From Brachypodium distachyon (Eukaryota; Streptophyta; Magnoliopsida; Poales; Poaceae): a stretch of 64,000 bases of DNA. The position numbers and the translations under genes were made by a program. The notes under the pieces are model-generated. The model saw nothing but the letters and a program-made list of their open reading frames with translations, was not told the origin of the DNA and searched no databases. Location: assembly GCF_000005505.3 (NCBI RefSeq), contig NC_016133.3, positions 15,562,001-15,626,000 of the forward strand, in the 5' to 3' direction. Below are positions 10,912 to 22,803 of this stretch, piece by piece; within the stretch, counting starts at the first letter, position 1, and each line of letters begins with the position of its first letter.

Positions 10912-12041
10912 TTCTGGAAGAGCAAGGCCCTCCGGGACCGCGTTGTTTCACGCATCGGATCATGAGGGAGTCACCAGCTCAGGGTTTCCAGCTGCCCAGG
11001 GGTACAAGAACATATGACGGAAGTACCAAGCCAGAAGATTGGCTGGAAGACTATGTCACTGCGGTGCATGTGGCAGGCGGCAATCGCCGATGGGCAGTAC
11101 GTTATGTACCCCAGATACTGGTAGGGCCGGCAAGGATATGGCTGAACAATTTGCTGGAAGGCAGCATAAATTGCTTGATAGACTTTGAGAAAGCTTTCGT
11201 CAGCAATTTCACAAGTACTTACAAGAGGCCAAATCGCCCTCAGCAGTTGTCCATGTGCAAGCAAAGAGACAACGAGACCGACCGGGATTACCTGACAAGA
11301 TGGAACAACCTCCGCAATTCCTGTGAAGGGATAGTGGAGTCGCAGGCCATAGCGTGGTTTGCCCAAGGATGCCGGCATGGCAGCATGTTGTGGCAAAAGC
11401 TGCAAAGAGAGATGCCAGCGACTCTGTCTGAAATGATTAAGATCGCCGACATGTATGCGCTCGGTGATCCAACTCAGCCATCACTGATGCCGGTAGAACC
11501 GCAAAGGGAGCAGCCGACATACTATCCCTCCGGGGCATTCCGAAGGAACGATCATCAAGACCATCGCAACAAGAGAAGGGACGACAGGTCGGATTACCGG
11601 TATGGGCCAGCCCATGTCGCCGCAATTCAGGATCAACCTAATGCTGGCTCTAGCCAGCGTCAAAAGACTGGAAATCAGCAGTGGGTCAAGAAGGGAGAGC
11701 AAAAGAAGCCCTGGCAAGATAAGCATAAGTATACGTTCGAGTTGATGCTGGATCAGCCTTGTCGTTTTCACACGACCGATCCCAGCAAACCGGCGAATCA
11801 CACAACTCGGCAGTGCAGTTGGATGCAGCGGGCCGAGAAGGGTGAGGCAAGCCAGCTGCCTCCTCCCCCCCCACCCCCCCCCCCCCCCCGCTCACAGGCG
11901 CTAACGCCCAGATCCAGGGACCCCTCCTGCAAACAACGTTGTCAATCAGGTGGAAGACCAAGGTATCCTGCAATATGTCAGAAGAAACGAGTACATGGAG
12001 CATCACCAGAGTTCCATGATTTTCATCACGGAGCCGACTGA
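10912..12041 (+). pseudogene. Retand-A gag fragment
   Basis: Retrotransposon gag domain of Tat type, with segments such as ARIWLNNLLEGSI and CKQRDNETDRDYLTRW. It lacks the N-terminus, where the frame runs in from the Tekay LTR, giving a chimeric open frame from 10833. The C-terminal part contains a long C homopolymer (about 11865-11889) encoding a proline run, after which the frame loses similarity to gag. The terminal zinc-knuckle region is not recognisable. Confidence 0.8.
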
Positions 12042-12104
12042 CAAGTAGAGTCAGCGCAGGCGAGAGATGGAAGTTAATGTTGTGATGCCGGCAATTCGAA
12101 GTTT

Positions 12105-12585
12105 ATGTACTGGTCGGAACAGGAGCTTAACTGGAACTCGGTAGATCATCCCAAGGTTATGCCAAATCCTGGTGGATATGCTCTGGCGGTTGACCCGACA
12201 CTCATCGGGCCCGACATGAACGTCAAGTTCACTCGGGTTCTCATTGATAATGGGAGCAACATAAACATCATGTACCGGGACACGATGCTCAAGCTCGGCA
12301 TCACTGATAATATGGTTGAGCCTAGCCGGACTACCTTTCACGATATCGTGCCGGGAGTGTCTTGTGCCCCGGTAGGCAAGATCCGAGTCGACGTCTTATT
12401 CGGCACCAAGGAGAATTGTCGGACCGAGAACCTGGTGTTCGAAGTGGTGGAGATTAGCAGTCTGTACCATGCGCTGCTTGGCAGGCCGGCATTGGCCAAA
12501 TTCATGGCGACGACCCACATAGGCTATCTGAAGATGAAAATGCCGGGGCCAAATGGTACCATAACATTACGGGCAACTACAAGCG
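12105..12585 (+). pseudogene. Retand-A aspartic protease region
   Basis: Contains VLIDNGSNINIMY, the Tat-type version of the protease active-site Asp motif with DNGS in place of DTGA, then LGRPALAKFMATTH, typical of the protease C-terminal part in this lineage. The frame drifts out of register after about 12585, before the RT. Confidence 0.75.
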
Positions 12586-12819
12586 TTCAATGGAGTGCGC
12601 GGCGGCAGGGTCCGCTTTGGCCGAGTCACTGGTCATCGCTGGCGAGAAGAAAAAGTTACAAGAAGCTGTTGCCATGGCCCAGGCGGCACAGATTGGCCTG
12701 CTGGCTATGAGCAATCCCCATGCCCCATGGAAGTGTAGCTTTTTAAGCAGCCAAGGAGACGAAAAAGATACAGGTCGACAGTGAGTTCTTGGACCGCACC
12801 GTCATCATTGGTGCCGCGC

Positions 12820-13679
12820 TGGGTGAAAAATAGGAAGGCGAGCTCACCAGCTTCCTCCGTGAGCATCGGGACATCTTCGCATGGTCAAATCAGGACCTGC
12901 CGGGTGTGCCGAGGGAGCTGGCTGAGCACTCCTTACATGTCAGACCAGACACAAGACCGGTGAAGCAACCCCTTTGACGCTTCGCCGACGACAGAAGGAA
13001 AATCATATCGGAAGAGATATCCTTGCTTTTAGCTGCCGGCTTTATCATGGAAGTATTGCATCCCGATTGGCTGGCAAACCCGGTCATGGTCGAGAAAAAG
13101 AAAGACAAACCAACTGCTGCCAAGGTGTGGCGCATGTGTATCGACTACACCAGCCTGAACAAGGCATGTCCCAAAGATCCTTTTCCGTTATCTCGGATCG
13201 ATCAAGTGATCGACTCCACTGCCGGGTGTGAGTTGCTGTCTTTTGTAGACGCGTAGTCTGGTTTTCACCACATACCGTTGAACCCTAATGATCAAATAAA
13301 GACATCATTTATCACCCCGTTCAGGGCTTATTGCTATTGCACTATGCCGTTTGGTTTGAGAAATGCAGGGGCTACTTATCAAAGAAGCATGCAGAAATGC
13401 TTGCATGATCAACTCGGCAAAAATGTGCAGGTATATGTCGACGATGTCATCATAAAGACCAAAGCAAGTGCCACGCTGCTGGATGATATTCGGGAAACAT
13501 TCGCAAATCTGAGGAGATTCCGAATGAAGCTAAACCCGGCCAAATGCACGTTTGGTGTGCCGGCAGGGAAGCTGCTCGGGTTCCTGGTATCAAGCCGAGG
13601 TATAGAAACGAACCATGTGAAAATCACCGCCATTGAGAGAATGAAGTTGCCAAAATGTCTCGAAGACGGGATGCCATAA
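12820..13679 (+). pseudogene. Retand-A reverse transcriptase
   Basis: RT domain with MCIDYTSLNKACPKDPFP, FGLRNAGATYQR and the catalytic YVDD box near 13435. It carries in-frame stops: TGA at 12975-12977 (relatives have Arg, consistent with CGA to TGA) and a TAG near 13254, where relatives have an aromatic residue. The RT runs into a deletion near 13650: the RNase H that should follow is gone and the sequence resumes just before the second RNase H. Confidence 0.85.
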
Positions 13680-14509
13680 AATCTCAGGCTCTCGCGGATT
13701 TCCTAGTAGACTGGGCCGAGATAGAATATGAGCCACCACTGCCTGAAACTAGCTACTGGAAGATGCATTTTGACGGCTCCTAGATGAAATGGGGGCTTGG
13801 TGCCGGCATAGTCTTAACTTCGCCTATGCGCGACCAACTTAAGTATGTGTGGCAAATTCACTTTGCGGCATCCAACAATGTCGCCGAGTATGAGGCACTT
13901 GTGCACGGACTAAAGATGGCAAAAGAAATTGGAGTTCGTTGGATTCAATGCTTTGGCGACTGGGACTTGGTAGTCCAGCAAGCTTCCGGCAATTGGGATG
14001 CATTGGATGCCAATATGGCACTCTACCGTTTTCATGTTCAGAAGATCAATGGTCACTTCGAAGGGTGCGAATTCCATCATATACCGGGGGCGGAGAATGT
14101 GGCAGCCGACACGCTGTGGAAGCTCGGCTCAACGCAACAGGCTATGCCGGCTGGTGTGGCATTGGAGCATTTACGCAAACCATCCATCAAGCCATCACCA
14201 GAATCGGAGTCAATCTTTATCCCGGCAAACTCAGAAGCTGACATTACCCCAATGGACATTGACAGTGGGAGCGGTTCTAGTAACCCGGGGACTGAGCGCC
14301 CGAACTCGGCGGAAGCACTGGCGGTCGAGCCAATGCAGATAGATGAACCAGACGAGCCGGTTTTTGCTACTCGCCCTATGCCGACTTGGGCACAACCGAT
14401 AATGTTTTATCTCAAAGATGGGAGTCTCCCGAAAGAGGAAGTGTCGGCAAGGCAAATTCAGAGAAGGACAAAGGCGTACACTATCATCAGTGGTGAACTA
14501 TACAAGTGA
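13680..14509 (+). pseudogene. Retand-A second RNase H domain
   Basis: Matches the additional RNase H of Tat elements: the ALADFLVDW linker, HFDGS with a stop directly after (near 13782), then NNVAEYEALVHGLKMA and VQQASGNWDALD. The first, canonical RNase H is missing upstream. A Pro/Ser/Glu-rich linker (about 14150-14350) joins it to the integrase. Confidence 0.75.
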
Positions 14510-14524
14510 AGTGTTACTAACGTC

Positions 14525-15644
14525 TTGCAGCGATGCGTCGAGCCGGCAGAAGGGCAAGAGATACTCCGGGATATTCATCAGGGAGAGTGCGGTCACCATG
14601 CGTCTTCAAGGACATTAGTGGGCAAGGCATTCCGGCATGGTTTCTACTGGCCGAGTGCGCTACAGGAAGCAGAAGACATGGTCCGGAAATGCAACGGTTG
14701 CCAGAGATATGCCAACAAGATTCACATGCCGACATCCGAGCTCAAGACTATTCCAATCACTTGGCCATTTGCTGTTTGGTGTTTGGACATGGTGGGACCT
14801 TTCAAGCGAGTGCGAGGAGGCATGACGCATATCTTGGTCATGGTTGACAAGTTCACCAAATGGATCGAAGTGAAGCCGATACGAAAGTGTGAGGACAAGA
14901 CTGCGGTATCATTCTTGAAAGACATCATCTTGAGGTATGGTTACCCGCACGGTGTCATCACGGATAACGGAACGAACTTCGCGGAAGAACCTTTTGCACG
15001 ATTTTGCACGGAAAAAAAAAATCCGGCTAGACATTGCTTCCGTGGCACATCCTCAGTCCAACGGACAAGTTGAGAGAGCAAACGGCATGGTTCTAGCCGG
15101 CATAAAACCTCGATTGATTGAGCCACTGGAACGCACTCCAGGATGCTGGTTAGATGAACTCCCAGCTATGCTATGGAGTCTCAGGACAACTCCAAATCGC
15201 TCCACCAGCTACACTCCTTGTATACGGAGCGGAAGCTATCTTATCAGCCGACATTGAACATGACTCTCCGCGAGTGACCATGTATATGGAGGCGAGGTAA
15301 AAGAGGCCTAAGAAAATGATGTCGACCTGCTCGAAGAAGCATGGGAATTGGCTCTATCTCGGTCGGCCACCTATCAACAACACCTAAGGCGTTATCACAG
15401 CTGGAGGGTAAACCCGCGAGTATTCCGGGAAGGAGACCTCGTGCTCCGACTTGTGCAGTGCACAGCTGGCATGCATAAACTGTCACCCCCATGGCAAGGA
15501 CCCTTCATTGTGAGCAAAGTGCTGCACAACGATTCTTACTATCTTATAGATGTGCAGGATCCCAAAGCAAATAGGATGAATTGGTCAGGCGAGGAGACCA
15601 AGAGGCCATGGAATGTAGCTTTGCTTCATCCGTTCTATACTTGA
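14525..15644 (+). pseudogene. Retand-A integrase
   Basis: N-terminal H2C2 zinc motif (HQGECGHH ... CNGCQRY), then the DDE core with CLDMVGPF, ITDNGTNF and NGQVERANGM. A frameshift occurs in an A homopolymer at about 15010-15020, another near 15220 and a stop near 15310. The C-terminal domain (15330-15644) retains FREGDLVLR and LHPFY. No chromodomain is present, as expected for Tat. Confidence 0.85.
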
Positions 15645-16277
15645 GAGATAAGTATTTATATCATTTTTTTCCTTATGTTGAATGTTTCAAGCCAATGAAA
15701 TTACTCGTCGGGTTCTCAAAAGGAACTCGGGGACTTCCATGCTATTTAAGTGTTGTATTGCAATTATCATTTCGTATGTCGGCATTGCTTAGTTGTGTAA
15801 TCTTATGTCAGTTGAATAGTGTGTCGGTATTGAAAATCCCCTCTATGACTTCGCTGCTGTCCACAACCCGGCTTCATGTTAAGCTAGAGATTGGGTACGA
15901 GATAACTGAACACATGAAAAGCGATTGAGGAAACAAACAAAGAAGCGAGCCGAGATGCTCGTTGTTACTTAATCCGGCATTTCATTCCTGTCTGGGATAT
16001 TTCCAAGCGAATTTGTTGAGTTTAATTTTTTGAAGGGGTTGTTCTATGACTTCGGGATCCATACGTCAAACACCGACAAGGCAGACAAAAGAACCAAAGT
16101 CATAAAATTTCACTAACAGAAAGAGTAAACTCGGAGACTCTGTTGGGAACTCGGTAATTAAAAGACTTAAATAAATTGAAAGTATGGTGCTTCACAAACA
16201 AAAGTGTTATAACTCGGTTACATCTGCACCCAGCCTCCCAGGGATCGGATAGTCTTAAAGTATTTTTTCTAACATGC
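15645..16277 (+). other. Non-coding spacer between pol and antisense ORF, Retand-A
   Basis: About 630 bp of AT-rich sequence with no convincing frame on either strand. It lies between the convergent 3' ends of pol (plus) and the antisense ORF (minus). Confidence 0.5.
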
Positions 16278-19200
16278 CTAAGAAGAAACGGAAGGATTGT
16301 TGGCGCCGAAACTCGGTGCATCCGTTGCAGTGGAAGCCGACTCGACGACGATCTCTTCGTCGACTACCTCCTCGTCTTCTTCCTCGGCCATCTCGGCATC
16401 TGCCTTTGAAACCGGGCCCTCCACAAATTTATGCACATCGGCATATTGGATGAAGGAATAAGCCCGCTCCTGCCGCTTCGCGATGAGTTCCGGATCTGAG
16501 AGGAAGGGGGAGCCGACTCGCATCGACTGCAGCATGTCGAGGTTGATGCCGTCGTACCAAGAGAGTACGAATGACAACGCCTCGTCGGCGCCGACATGAG
16601 CGGCTGACTCCCTCCATTCATTCAACCGGTCCTCCACCTCCAGAAGGCGCTTGGCTAGTTCCGGGATGCCGGTTGGACTTCTTCGCCACAGCGTTCGGAA
16701 GGCCTGGATGCCGGCATTGAGCATATTCACCCCGAAGGACTTCAGAGGCTTTACCCGGCTCGCAATTCTGACCAAGTAATCCTCCAAGTCATATTCGAAG
16801 GGTGCTGCCCCGGTTGGATCCCTCCTTTTGCGGGCCTTGATCACGGCAGCTTGGGCCGTCTCACTAGATTGTGGGAAAAATTCTGACAAAGGCAAACAGA
16901 TAGTAATGAGTCTCGACACTCTATTGCTACTTTCGGACAAGTGATCAAAGGAAGAGATTTGGACAAGGGCAACTTACTAGTCAGCATTGCGTCGATTTTG
17001 ATGAGGTCACGCCGGCACACGCTGAGCAGGCGGGCGTTCCCGGCCTTCTCCTTCTCGGCAGTACTGGCACGGGTCTCAACCTCGGCGACGAGATCCTTGC
17101 ATTTCTGCACTTCGCCTTCTAGGCGGATCTTCTCGTCAGCTTGGGCAGAGAGAGCCGAGGTCAGTTAACCTACCTCGGTCTTATGCATCTCCGCCTGAGC
17201 TTCGAGCCGCGCCTTCAGCCGGGCCACTTCGTCCCGGTGCTGCTCTTCCAGTCGAGTCTTCTCATCTGGTTGGCAGACATATGTTACAGAAGCTTGAGTT
17301 TAGAACAGATGAGACCCGGGATAAGGACAAGCTTATACCTTGTACTTCGGCGACACGCTTCAAGAGTTCATATATTTGAGCATTGTCCCCGGCTGTAAAC
17401 AAGAGCACGTATCAGTTTTTGCAGTGCATTAATACTCGGACAAAGTCTTTATGTCGGTAAAAATGTACTTACTCTGGCTCTGGCGCTCGGCTACCAAGGC
17501 CTTGTGCTCCGCCGTCAGCTTCTTGTGCTTCGCCAGCAGGACCTTAAAGATGGTAGTGCGCTTGTTCATGCAGGTCTGCAAGATAGTAATCAACAATTAG
17601 TTCTATTGCAGTAGGAAGTCAATATTTATCAGCTTCAGGCCGACTATTCTAAACCCGGCCTGAATCTCGGGGAATAAGTGTTTGAAGTTTTTAAGCTTCA
17701 GGCCGATTATTCTAAACCCGGCCCGAATCTCGGAGAATAAGTGTTTGAAGTTTTTAAGCTTCAGACCGACTATTCTCAACCCGGCCTGTATCTCGGGGAA
17801 TGGTGTTTGAAGTTATTAAGTGTTGCAGAGTGTTTGAAGTTTTCTAAGATAACCTTCAGGCCGACTATTTCTTACTCGCCCTAAACCTCGGGGACTAGGA
17901 GTATGGATACTAGAGGTAGAGTAAAAAACTTCAAGAGAATTTTTCGTACCTCTACAGCTCGGCTGGAGTCAAACAAGGCGACCCTCGCCTGAAACATCCG
18001 GGCTGATACAGACTCCGGAGTCGCCACAGGTGCGGGCCCCACCAGAGGGCTCTGCCGCGCTGTCTGGAGGCTGCCGGAGGTCACCTCATAGCTGTCGGAG
18101 CTGTTCGAGTCCATTACGAACTGGTCCAACGACCCCCAGCTGTGCCCGCCGGTCGTCCTGAGAGGAACTCCCTGGTTACCACGGGCACTATGTGAGCTGG
18201 AAGAACTCGGAGGCGCTTATCCCGCTGGGATAGCGGAGCTCCTAGTTTTCCTGGCTTGTGCAGCCACCAGTTGAGTAGCTTGCGGCTGCGGTGGCGGCGA
18301 TGGCGGTGTCCTCGTAGTCTGCGGTCCTTGGGGTCCTTGGGGCTCTGTGGCCAGCTGCTGAGGAATCTCCGTGACCGACGGCTCTGTTTGTGTCTCTGTT
18401 GCCGCCGATGAAGGAGCAGTCCCGGCTGCGGACGTCCTGGCTTGTGCGACGCTCGAAGCGTCGATGCTCGGGCCGACATCCCGGATGGTGGATGTCGGAT
18501 CCGCAGCAGTCTCAGCCTCTCCCGTGGCTTGCGTTGCGGGCTCAGCATGGGGAGATGGAGCTATCGGGATCTCAGACGCAATACATGTCTGAGATTGAGT
18601 GGCCATCAGAGCTGCCCTGCAGGAATGAGAGTTGGTTATTTGCATGATAGCTAAGAAGAAAACCGACATCAAGAATTAAGATGTCGTAAGTCTTACCCAA
18701 CGGTCATGGGCTTCGGCTTTGGTCCACGGGAGGCGACTTTCTTCCGCTTCATGGTTCTCGGAAGGTCCTTCTCGACAGCGCATTTTTCACGGGCCGGCGC
18801 CGCGGCGGCGGCTGGACCCGATGCCTCAGCAGCGGCGGGATCGTCCGAGTCAGCTGTCCCCGGATTAATGCAGATGTGAGCATTTTAATGATAGGTGTTA
18901 TAATGACTATGAGAGGATGTCAGGAGTTATTACCTTTGGTGTGACGGGGGCCGGCATGCCGGATGAGAACAGAAGACATGAATAAACAAAAACTCACCGG
19001 GGGCACATGGTGCTATCGGTTGTATGCTGGCATACCCCATTCCCAGCGCTCCGACATACTCATCTTCGCGATTTCCTTGACCCGGCGCCAGACTTCAGCC
19101 TGGTCAAGCCGGACGGTGGACACCCGGTTCGGGTCAAACTGACCACCGTAAAAGCACATCTTATGCGTCCGGCGTTGGAGTGGGCACAACCGCCGATACA

Positions 19201-19948
19201 CGAAGGTGGCTAACAAGTTGTCGGCTGTAATTCCCTCTGCCTTGAGTTCGAGGATGCTGGCATGGACCTCGTTGATCTCGGGAAGGCTGTCCTTCGGATC
19301 AAACTTCCAGTTCTTCCTTTCTCCGGAGGGCCGACTACGAATCCCGGCATGTTGATCTTGGCAGTGTCGGAGGAGTTCTTGGCATAGAAGAAGGTCTCGA
19401 GCCACTTTTTGTAGGACTCAAGACCCTGGATCCTAGGGAAGGCCGAACCCCGACGGGGTATGACGGTGGCAGCGCTGCACTGGGTCATAGGCTTGGCGAC
19501 GTCGGGATTCTCTTTATCGGGAAGAACTTGGGGCCGGAACATAAAATATTTGGCCCACACGTCGACGGAAGGCCAGAGGCCGAGGTAGGCCTCACAACAA
19601 GTGACAAACGCCGAGAGAGTGAGGATGGCGTTTGCCGGAAGGTGGTGTGGAAGAAGGCCGAAAAAAGTCTAAAAATTTCCTAGTGAAATCACTAGCCGGC
19701 AGAGCAAAGCCGCATTCAAAGTGAGCAAGGAAAACAACATGCTCACCAGAATCGGGTGCCGGCACGATCTCGTCGCCGGGAATCCGGCACTCCACATCTT
19801 CCGGGATCCGCCTGGAGTGGCGGAGCCACTTGATGTCCGCCGGTGAGATGTCATAACCTTCCCAGCCTGCTCGCTCCGAGCCCGTCTCCTCCTCAGGGTG
19901 CTGAGTAGCAGGGTCGACGGCGGCGGCGTCGCGGGACGAAGAGGCCAT
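16278..19948 (-). pseudogene. Retand-A antisense ORF (PF04195-like N-terminal part plus coiled coil)
   Basis: A minus-strand, apparently multi-exon gene convergent with pol. The start is MASSSRD at 19948. The N-terminal part contains HFECGFALPASDFTRKFLDF and, after a one-base insertion in a T run near 19672, WAKYFMFRPQVLP and PRIQGLESYKKW. These are typical of the 'putative gypsy type transposon' family found antisense in Retand/Grande-type elements. A Pro/Ala/Ser-rich middle (18130-18670), coiled-coil-like segments (16840-17110) and an acidic C-terminus (MAEEEDEEVVDEEI) follow. Exon limits are inferred; the copy is broken. Function is unknown in the family. Confidence 0.7.
17631..17895. repeat. 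63-bp tandem repeat, about 3.5 copies
   Basis: Units begin at 17631, 17694 and 17757 with AGCTTCAG and contain CCCGGCC and a GGGGAATAAG-like segment. A degenerate fourth copy lies around 17850-17895. The array sits in a presumed intron of the antisense ORF. Confidence 0.85.
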
Positions 19949-20017
19949 TTCTCGGAAAGTAGATCTAGGGTTAGGAGTTCTGGTGAGAGGACGGTGGCGC
20001 AACGCTCTTGCGAGCAA

Positions 20018-20776
20018 GAGAACGGTGGCGAAGAACTGAACTGGCGCGCGCTAAGATGCGGTGGCGAGCTCGGTTGCTGGGAGCTAAGATGCATGATGGA
20101 AGAATAGCTTGGAGCTATCGGCAATGGCGGAGCGCGCAAGAAGCAGAGAAGAGTAGAGGAGAGAAGGCAGGGGGGGGGGTGCGAAGGGTTTCCACCCACG
20201 CCCGCTCCCTCTATTTATACCCGCGGCGCAACTAATGGGGCACGAATCTTCCGCGCCATGATCCCTGTGGCCAACGGAAGAGTCGCACACGATCATGGGG
20301 GCAATCAACCCCATTAACGCGCACGCACTCGGTTACTGCGCGGCGTGGCGCAGTAAATCCCGTCGAATCCGGGAAGATAAGGATCCGCGTGGGAACCGAT
20401 ATTCTTCTCTTGATGGCCCGACAATTTTACTGTCCGATGGGACGACGTGCCCGCCTTAAAAGACGTGCCAGCATTACTTCGGGTCTTATCTTCCCGTTAT
20501 TGAAGCAGAGCGTGAAGTATAAGCGATAGGTGGCACTAATGTCGGCAGAAACGAGTTTTCTACTGTCGGCTATGAAGGACAAAAGAATCTCGGCTCCAGG
20601 CTGAATAAGCATGCCGACTTGGTATGTCGGAATGACTTGATCTCAGCTAAGAAGAACTCAGGGTTGCCTCGGCATCCTTTTTGGCTTAGCCCCGATGAGT
20701 TTCGATGGTTTATGTGTGGGAAACTGTCATGGCCCAACATTCTTCCCTGCCGGACCGCAACAGCTATGGGGACGAG
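20018..20776. other. Upstream region of antisense ORF and 3' end of Retand-A interior
   Basis: Holds the presumed promoter of the minus-strand ORF, a G homopolymer (about 20170-20179) and GC-rich sequence up to the 3' LTR. No plus-strand gene seen. Confidence 0.5.
20211..20222 (-). promoter_or_regulatory. TATA box of Retand-A antisense ORF
   Basis: On the minus strand GGGTATAAATAG lies about 265 bp upstream of the antisense start codon, with a GC-rich leader between them. The consensus match and position suggest a dedicated promoter independent of the LTR. Confidence 0.6.
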
Positions 20777-21578
20777 TGTCGGGGGGATGACCCGGGGTAG
20801 GGTCATGACGACACACATTAGCTGAGATGACGAAGGCAAAGCCGGCACAGGCATATACGCCGGCAACCTAAAGTCGGACTACTGCTGAGCCGGCATACCA
20901 AGTGTATGCCGGTATGACTATCTTGTCTTATGTGATTGCAGGATAAGAACGAGTACCCTGTTGTCGGCCACTGCCGAGATGGCTCAACGGTCTTATCCTT
21001 ATCTCATGGCGCAAAGTAAAGCAAGCGTTCTCTTTATCACGGGACAACAGTCGTCGCTTACGTCGCGGTGCCAGGCGACTGCGCAAAGAAGCACCGAAAG
21101 GGAATCAGTGACGGTAGCCGGCAAGCAACTGCTGTACTTGTTGCAGGACGTCAGGAAAAGTAAAGTTGTCTTGTCCCCTATGGTGCCACCCGGAGGGAAA
21201 CAAGGCGCATGCCCGACGGGGCCCTTAGAAGATAACGTTAGTCCCTGACCCACATGTCAGTGTGACATGGGCGGTCCATGAAAAGGGGCACTACCCCTTC
21301 CTGGAGGGGAGATGGTTCACTTAGACATCTAGGGTTTTCCCCTTCCTCTTCTTCTTCCTCATGAATACAGCTCAAGGAGCGCCATTGTAGATCTCGGTAT
21401 CTTGGCTTATACAACAAAGCAGGAGTAGGAGTGTTACCTCGACAAGAGGACTCCGAACCTAGGTAAATCTGCGTGTGCTTGTGTGTTTGTGTGTGTTTCT
21501 CATCACGTCCTCGCTCCTCCGGACCCACCTTCGTCCATCGGCCCCAACATAAGCCATCCTACGGCATCTGCTGTGACA
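20777..21578 (+). repeat. Retand-A 3' LTR
   Basis: Begins TGTCGGGGGG after a purine-rich stretch and ends TGTGACA, about 802 bp. Near the end it has the R/U5-like sequence CGAACCTAGGTAAA, comparable to CGAACCTGGGTAAA in the Retand-B LTR. Its right end abuts TNP2 coding sequence of CACTA-2. The partner LTR is not in the window, so the exact ends are inferred. Confidence 0.65.
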
Positions 21579-22803
21579 CCACCACGACTCCTCCCATTGA
21601 AGTTTTTATTTCGTTCCTCCATTGGTCATCGGGTTGCAACCACTTTCGGTGTCCCATGTACACAATCTTCTTTGAAACTGGCAGCCTCTGTGAGTTCATT
21701 TTATCTCCGCACTTTGTACACGCTTTGTACCCATGTGTGCGTTGGCAAGATGAGTTCCCGTTCGTAGGGTAGTCATGCACACATGTCAGCAGAGCTGCCC
21801 AAAGGGTGAACTCCTCCTTCTTGTGAGCGTCTCCAAAGTTCATCTTTCAGTAGCTCTAGATACACGTTCAGATCAGCTCCCGGTTGCTTAGGGCCTTGTA
21901 TGAGCATGGATAGGTGGATGTACTTCCTCTTCATGATAAAGCACGGAGGAAGGTTGTATATGAACAGGATCACCGGCCATGTGCTGTGTTTGCTGCTCAT
22001 GTTTCCGAACGGATTGATTCCGTCTGTACTCATCCCGAACCTGATGTTCCTGGGCTCTGCGCCGAAGTCTGGAAACTCCTCGTCCAGGGTCCTCCATTGA
22101 GCCGCATCGGCGGGGTGTCTAAGTACACCATCGTCATTACGGTACACTCCATCAGGATCGATATCCTTCTGAGTCGGGTCGTGGAAGATGAACCACCTGG
22201 CCTCCCTCTCGTTTTGAAACCAACGCTCCTGCCGGCTACCACACGGGAGGTACCATACCGTCTTCGCTGTTGGACCACGAGTCACTTCTTCTTCCGGGAG
22301 GCCCTCAGGATTGGGGTCTTTCTTCCTGTATCGGGATGTTTTGCATACTGGATAGCTGTGCATGTCTTTGTAGTCACCCTTATATACGATGCAGTCCAAC
22401 GGACAAGCATGGTATCTGAAACCTGAGGGGACATGCAACCTTCTTTGCTTCGTACGTGCTCTTAGGCAACATGTTGCCTGCAGGAAAAACTGTAGAAAGG
22501 TAACTCAAAATATCCGTGAATCCCGAGTCCACGATGTTATATTTTGCCTTCATTCGGAGAAGTTCGAGCGTTACTTCCAGCACACTTTTGTCCAGCCCTG
22601 CATTTTCATACAACGGCGTCTCTGCGTCCTCCCTCAGCTTCTGGAATTTACGGGACACTATCTCATCATCTGCGTCATCTAACTATTTCCGCAGGTGCAC
22701 ATCATCTAGCATTTCGGCCACCCTACTTTGCAGAACTTCTTGATCTTCGCCACGTCATGGTTCATCGGGTGGATCATCATGCTCCATGTTCTCCATTTCC
22801 GGG
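21579..22803 (-). pseudogene. CACTA-2 TNP2-type transposase fragment
   Basis: Encodes part of the En/Spm TNP2 transposase (Transposase_21 family): KFQKLREDAETPLYENAGL, then WRTLDEEFPDFGAEP, RFGMSTDGINPFGN and YNLPPCFIMKRKY, then YKACTKCGDKM. The DG-NPFGN stretch carries a presumed catalytic Asp. It is closely similar to 57600-58730 in CACTA-1 and keeps the Trp codon at the site where CACTA-1 has a stop. The first exon is deleted, there is an internal frame change near 22430, and the remainder is cut off by Retand-A. Confidence 0.8.

Larger units (their letters stand above)
10912..21578 (+). mobile_element. Retand-A: Ty3/gypsy Tat-lineage element, 5' truncated
   Basis: A degenerate non-chromodomain Ty3/gypsy element. 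On the plus strand are gag, protease, RT (YVDD), an additional RNase H and integrase (14525-15644). They are followed by a long 3' region with a minus-strand ORF and a 3' LTR at 20777-21578. The dual RNase H arrangement and the antisense ORF of the 'putative gypsy type transposon' family (PF04195-like) are hallmarks of the Tat/Retand lineage. The 5' LTR and gag N-terminus are missing because Tekay-1 inserted in gag; they should lie beyond the left edge. Pol has several stops, frameshifts and a deleted RNase H. Confidence 0.85.

Noticed and set aside
11865..11889. Long C run in Retand-A gag (and G runs near 20170, 26567 and 28454)
   Set aside because: Could be real or a sequencing-length error. 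Frames across them should not be used to argue for or against function.
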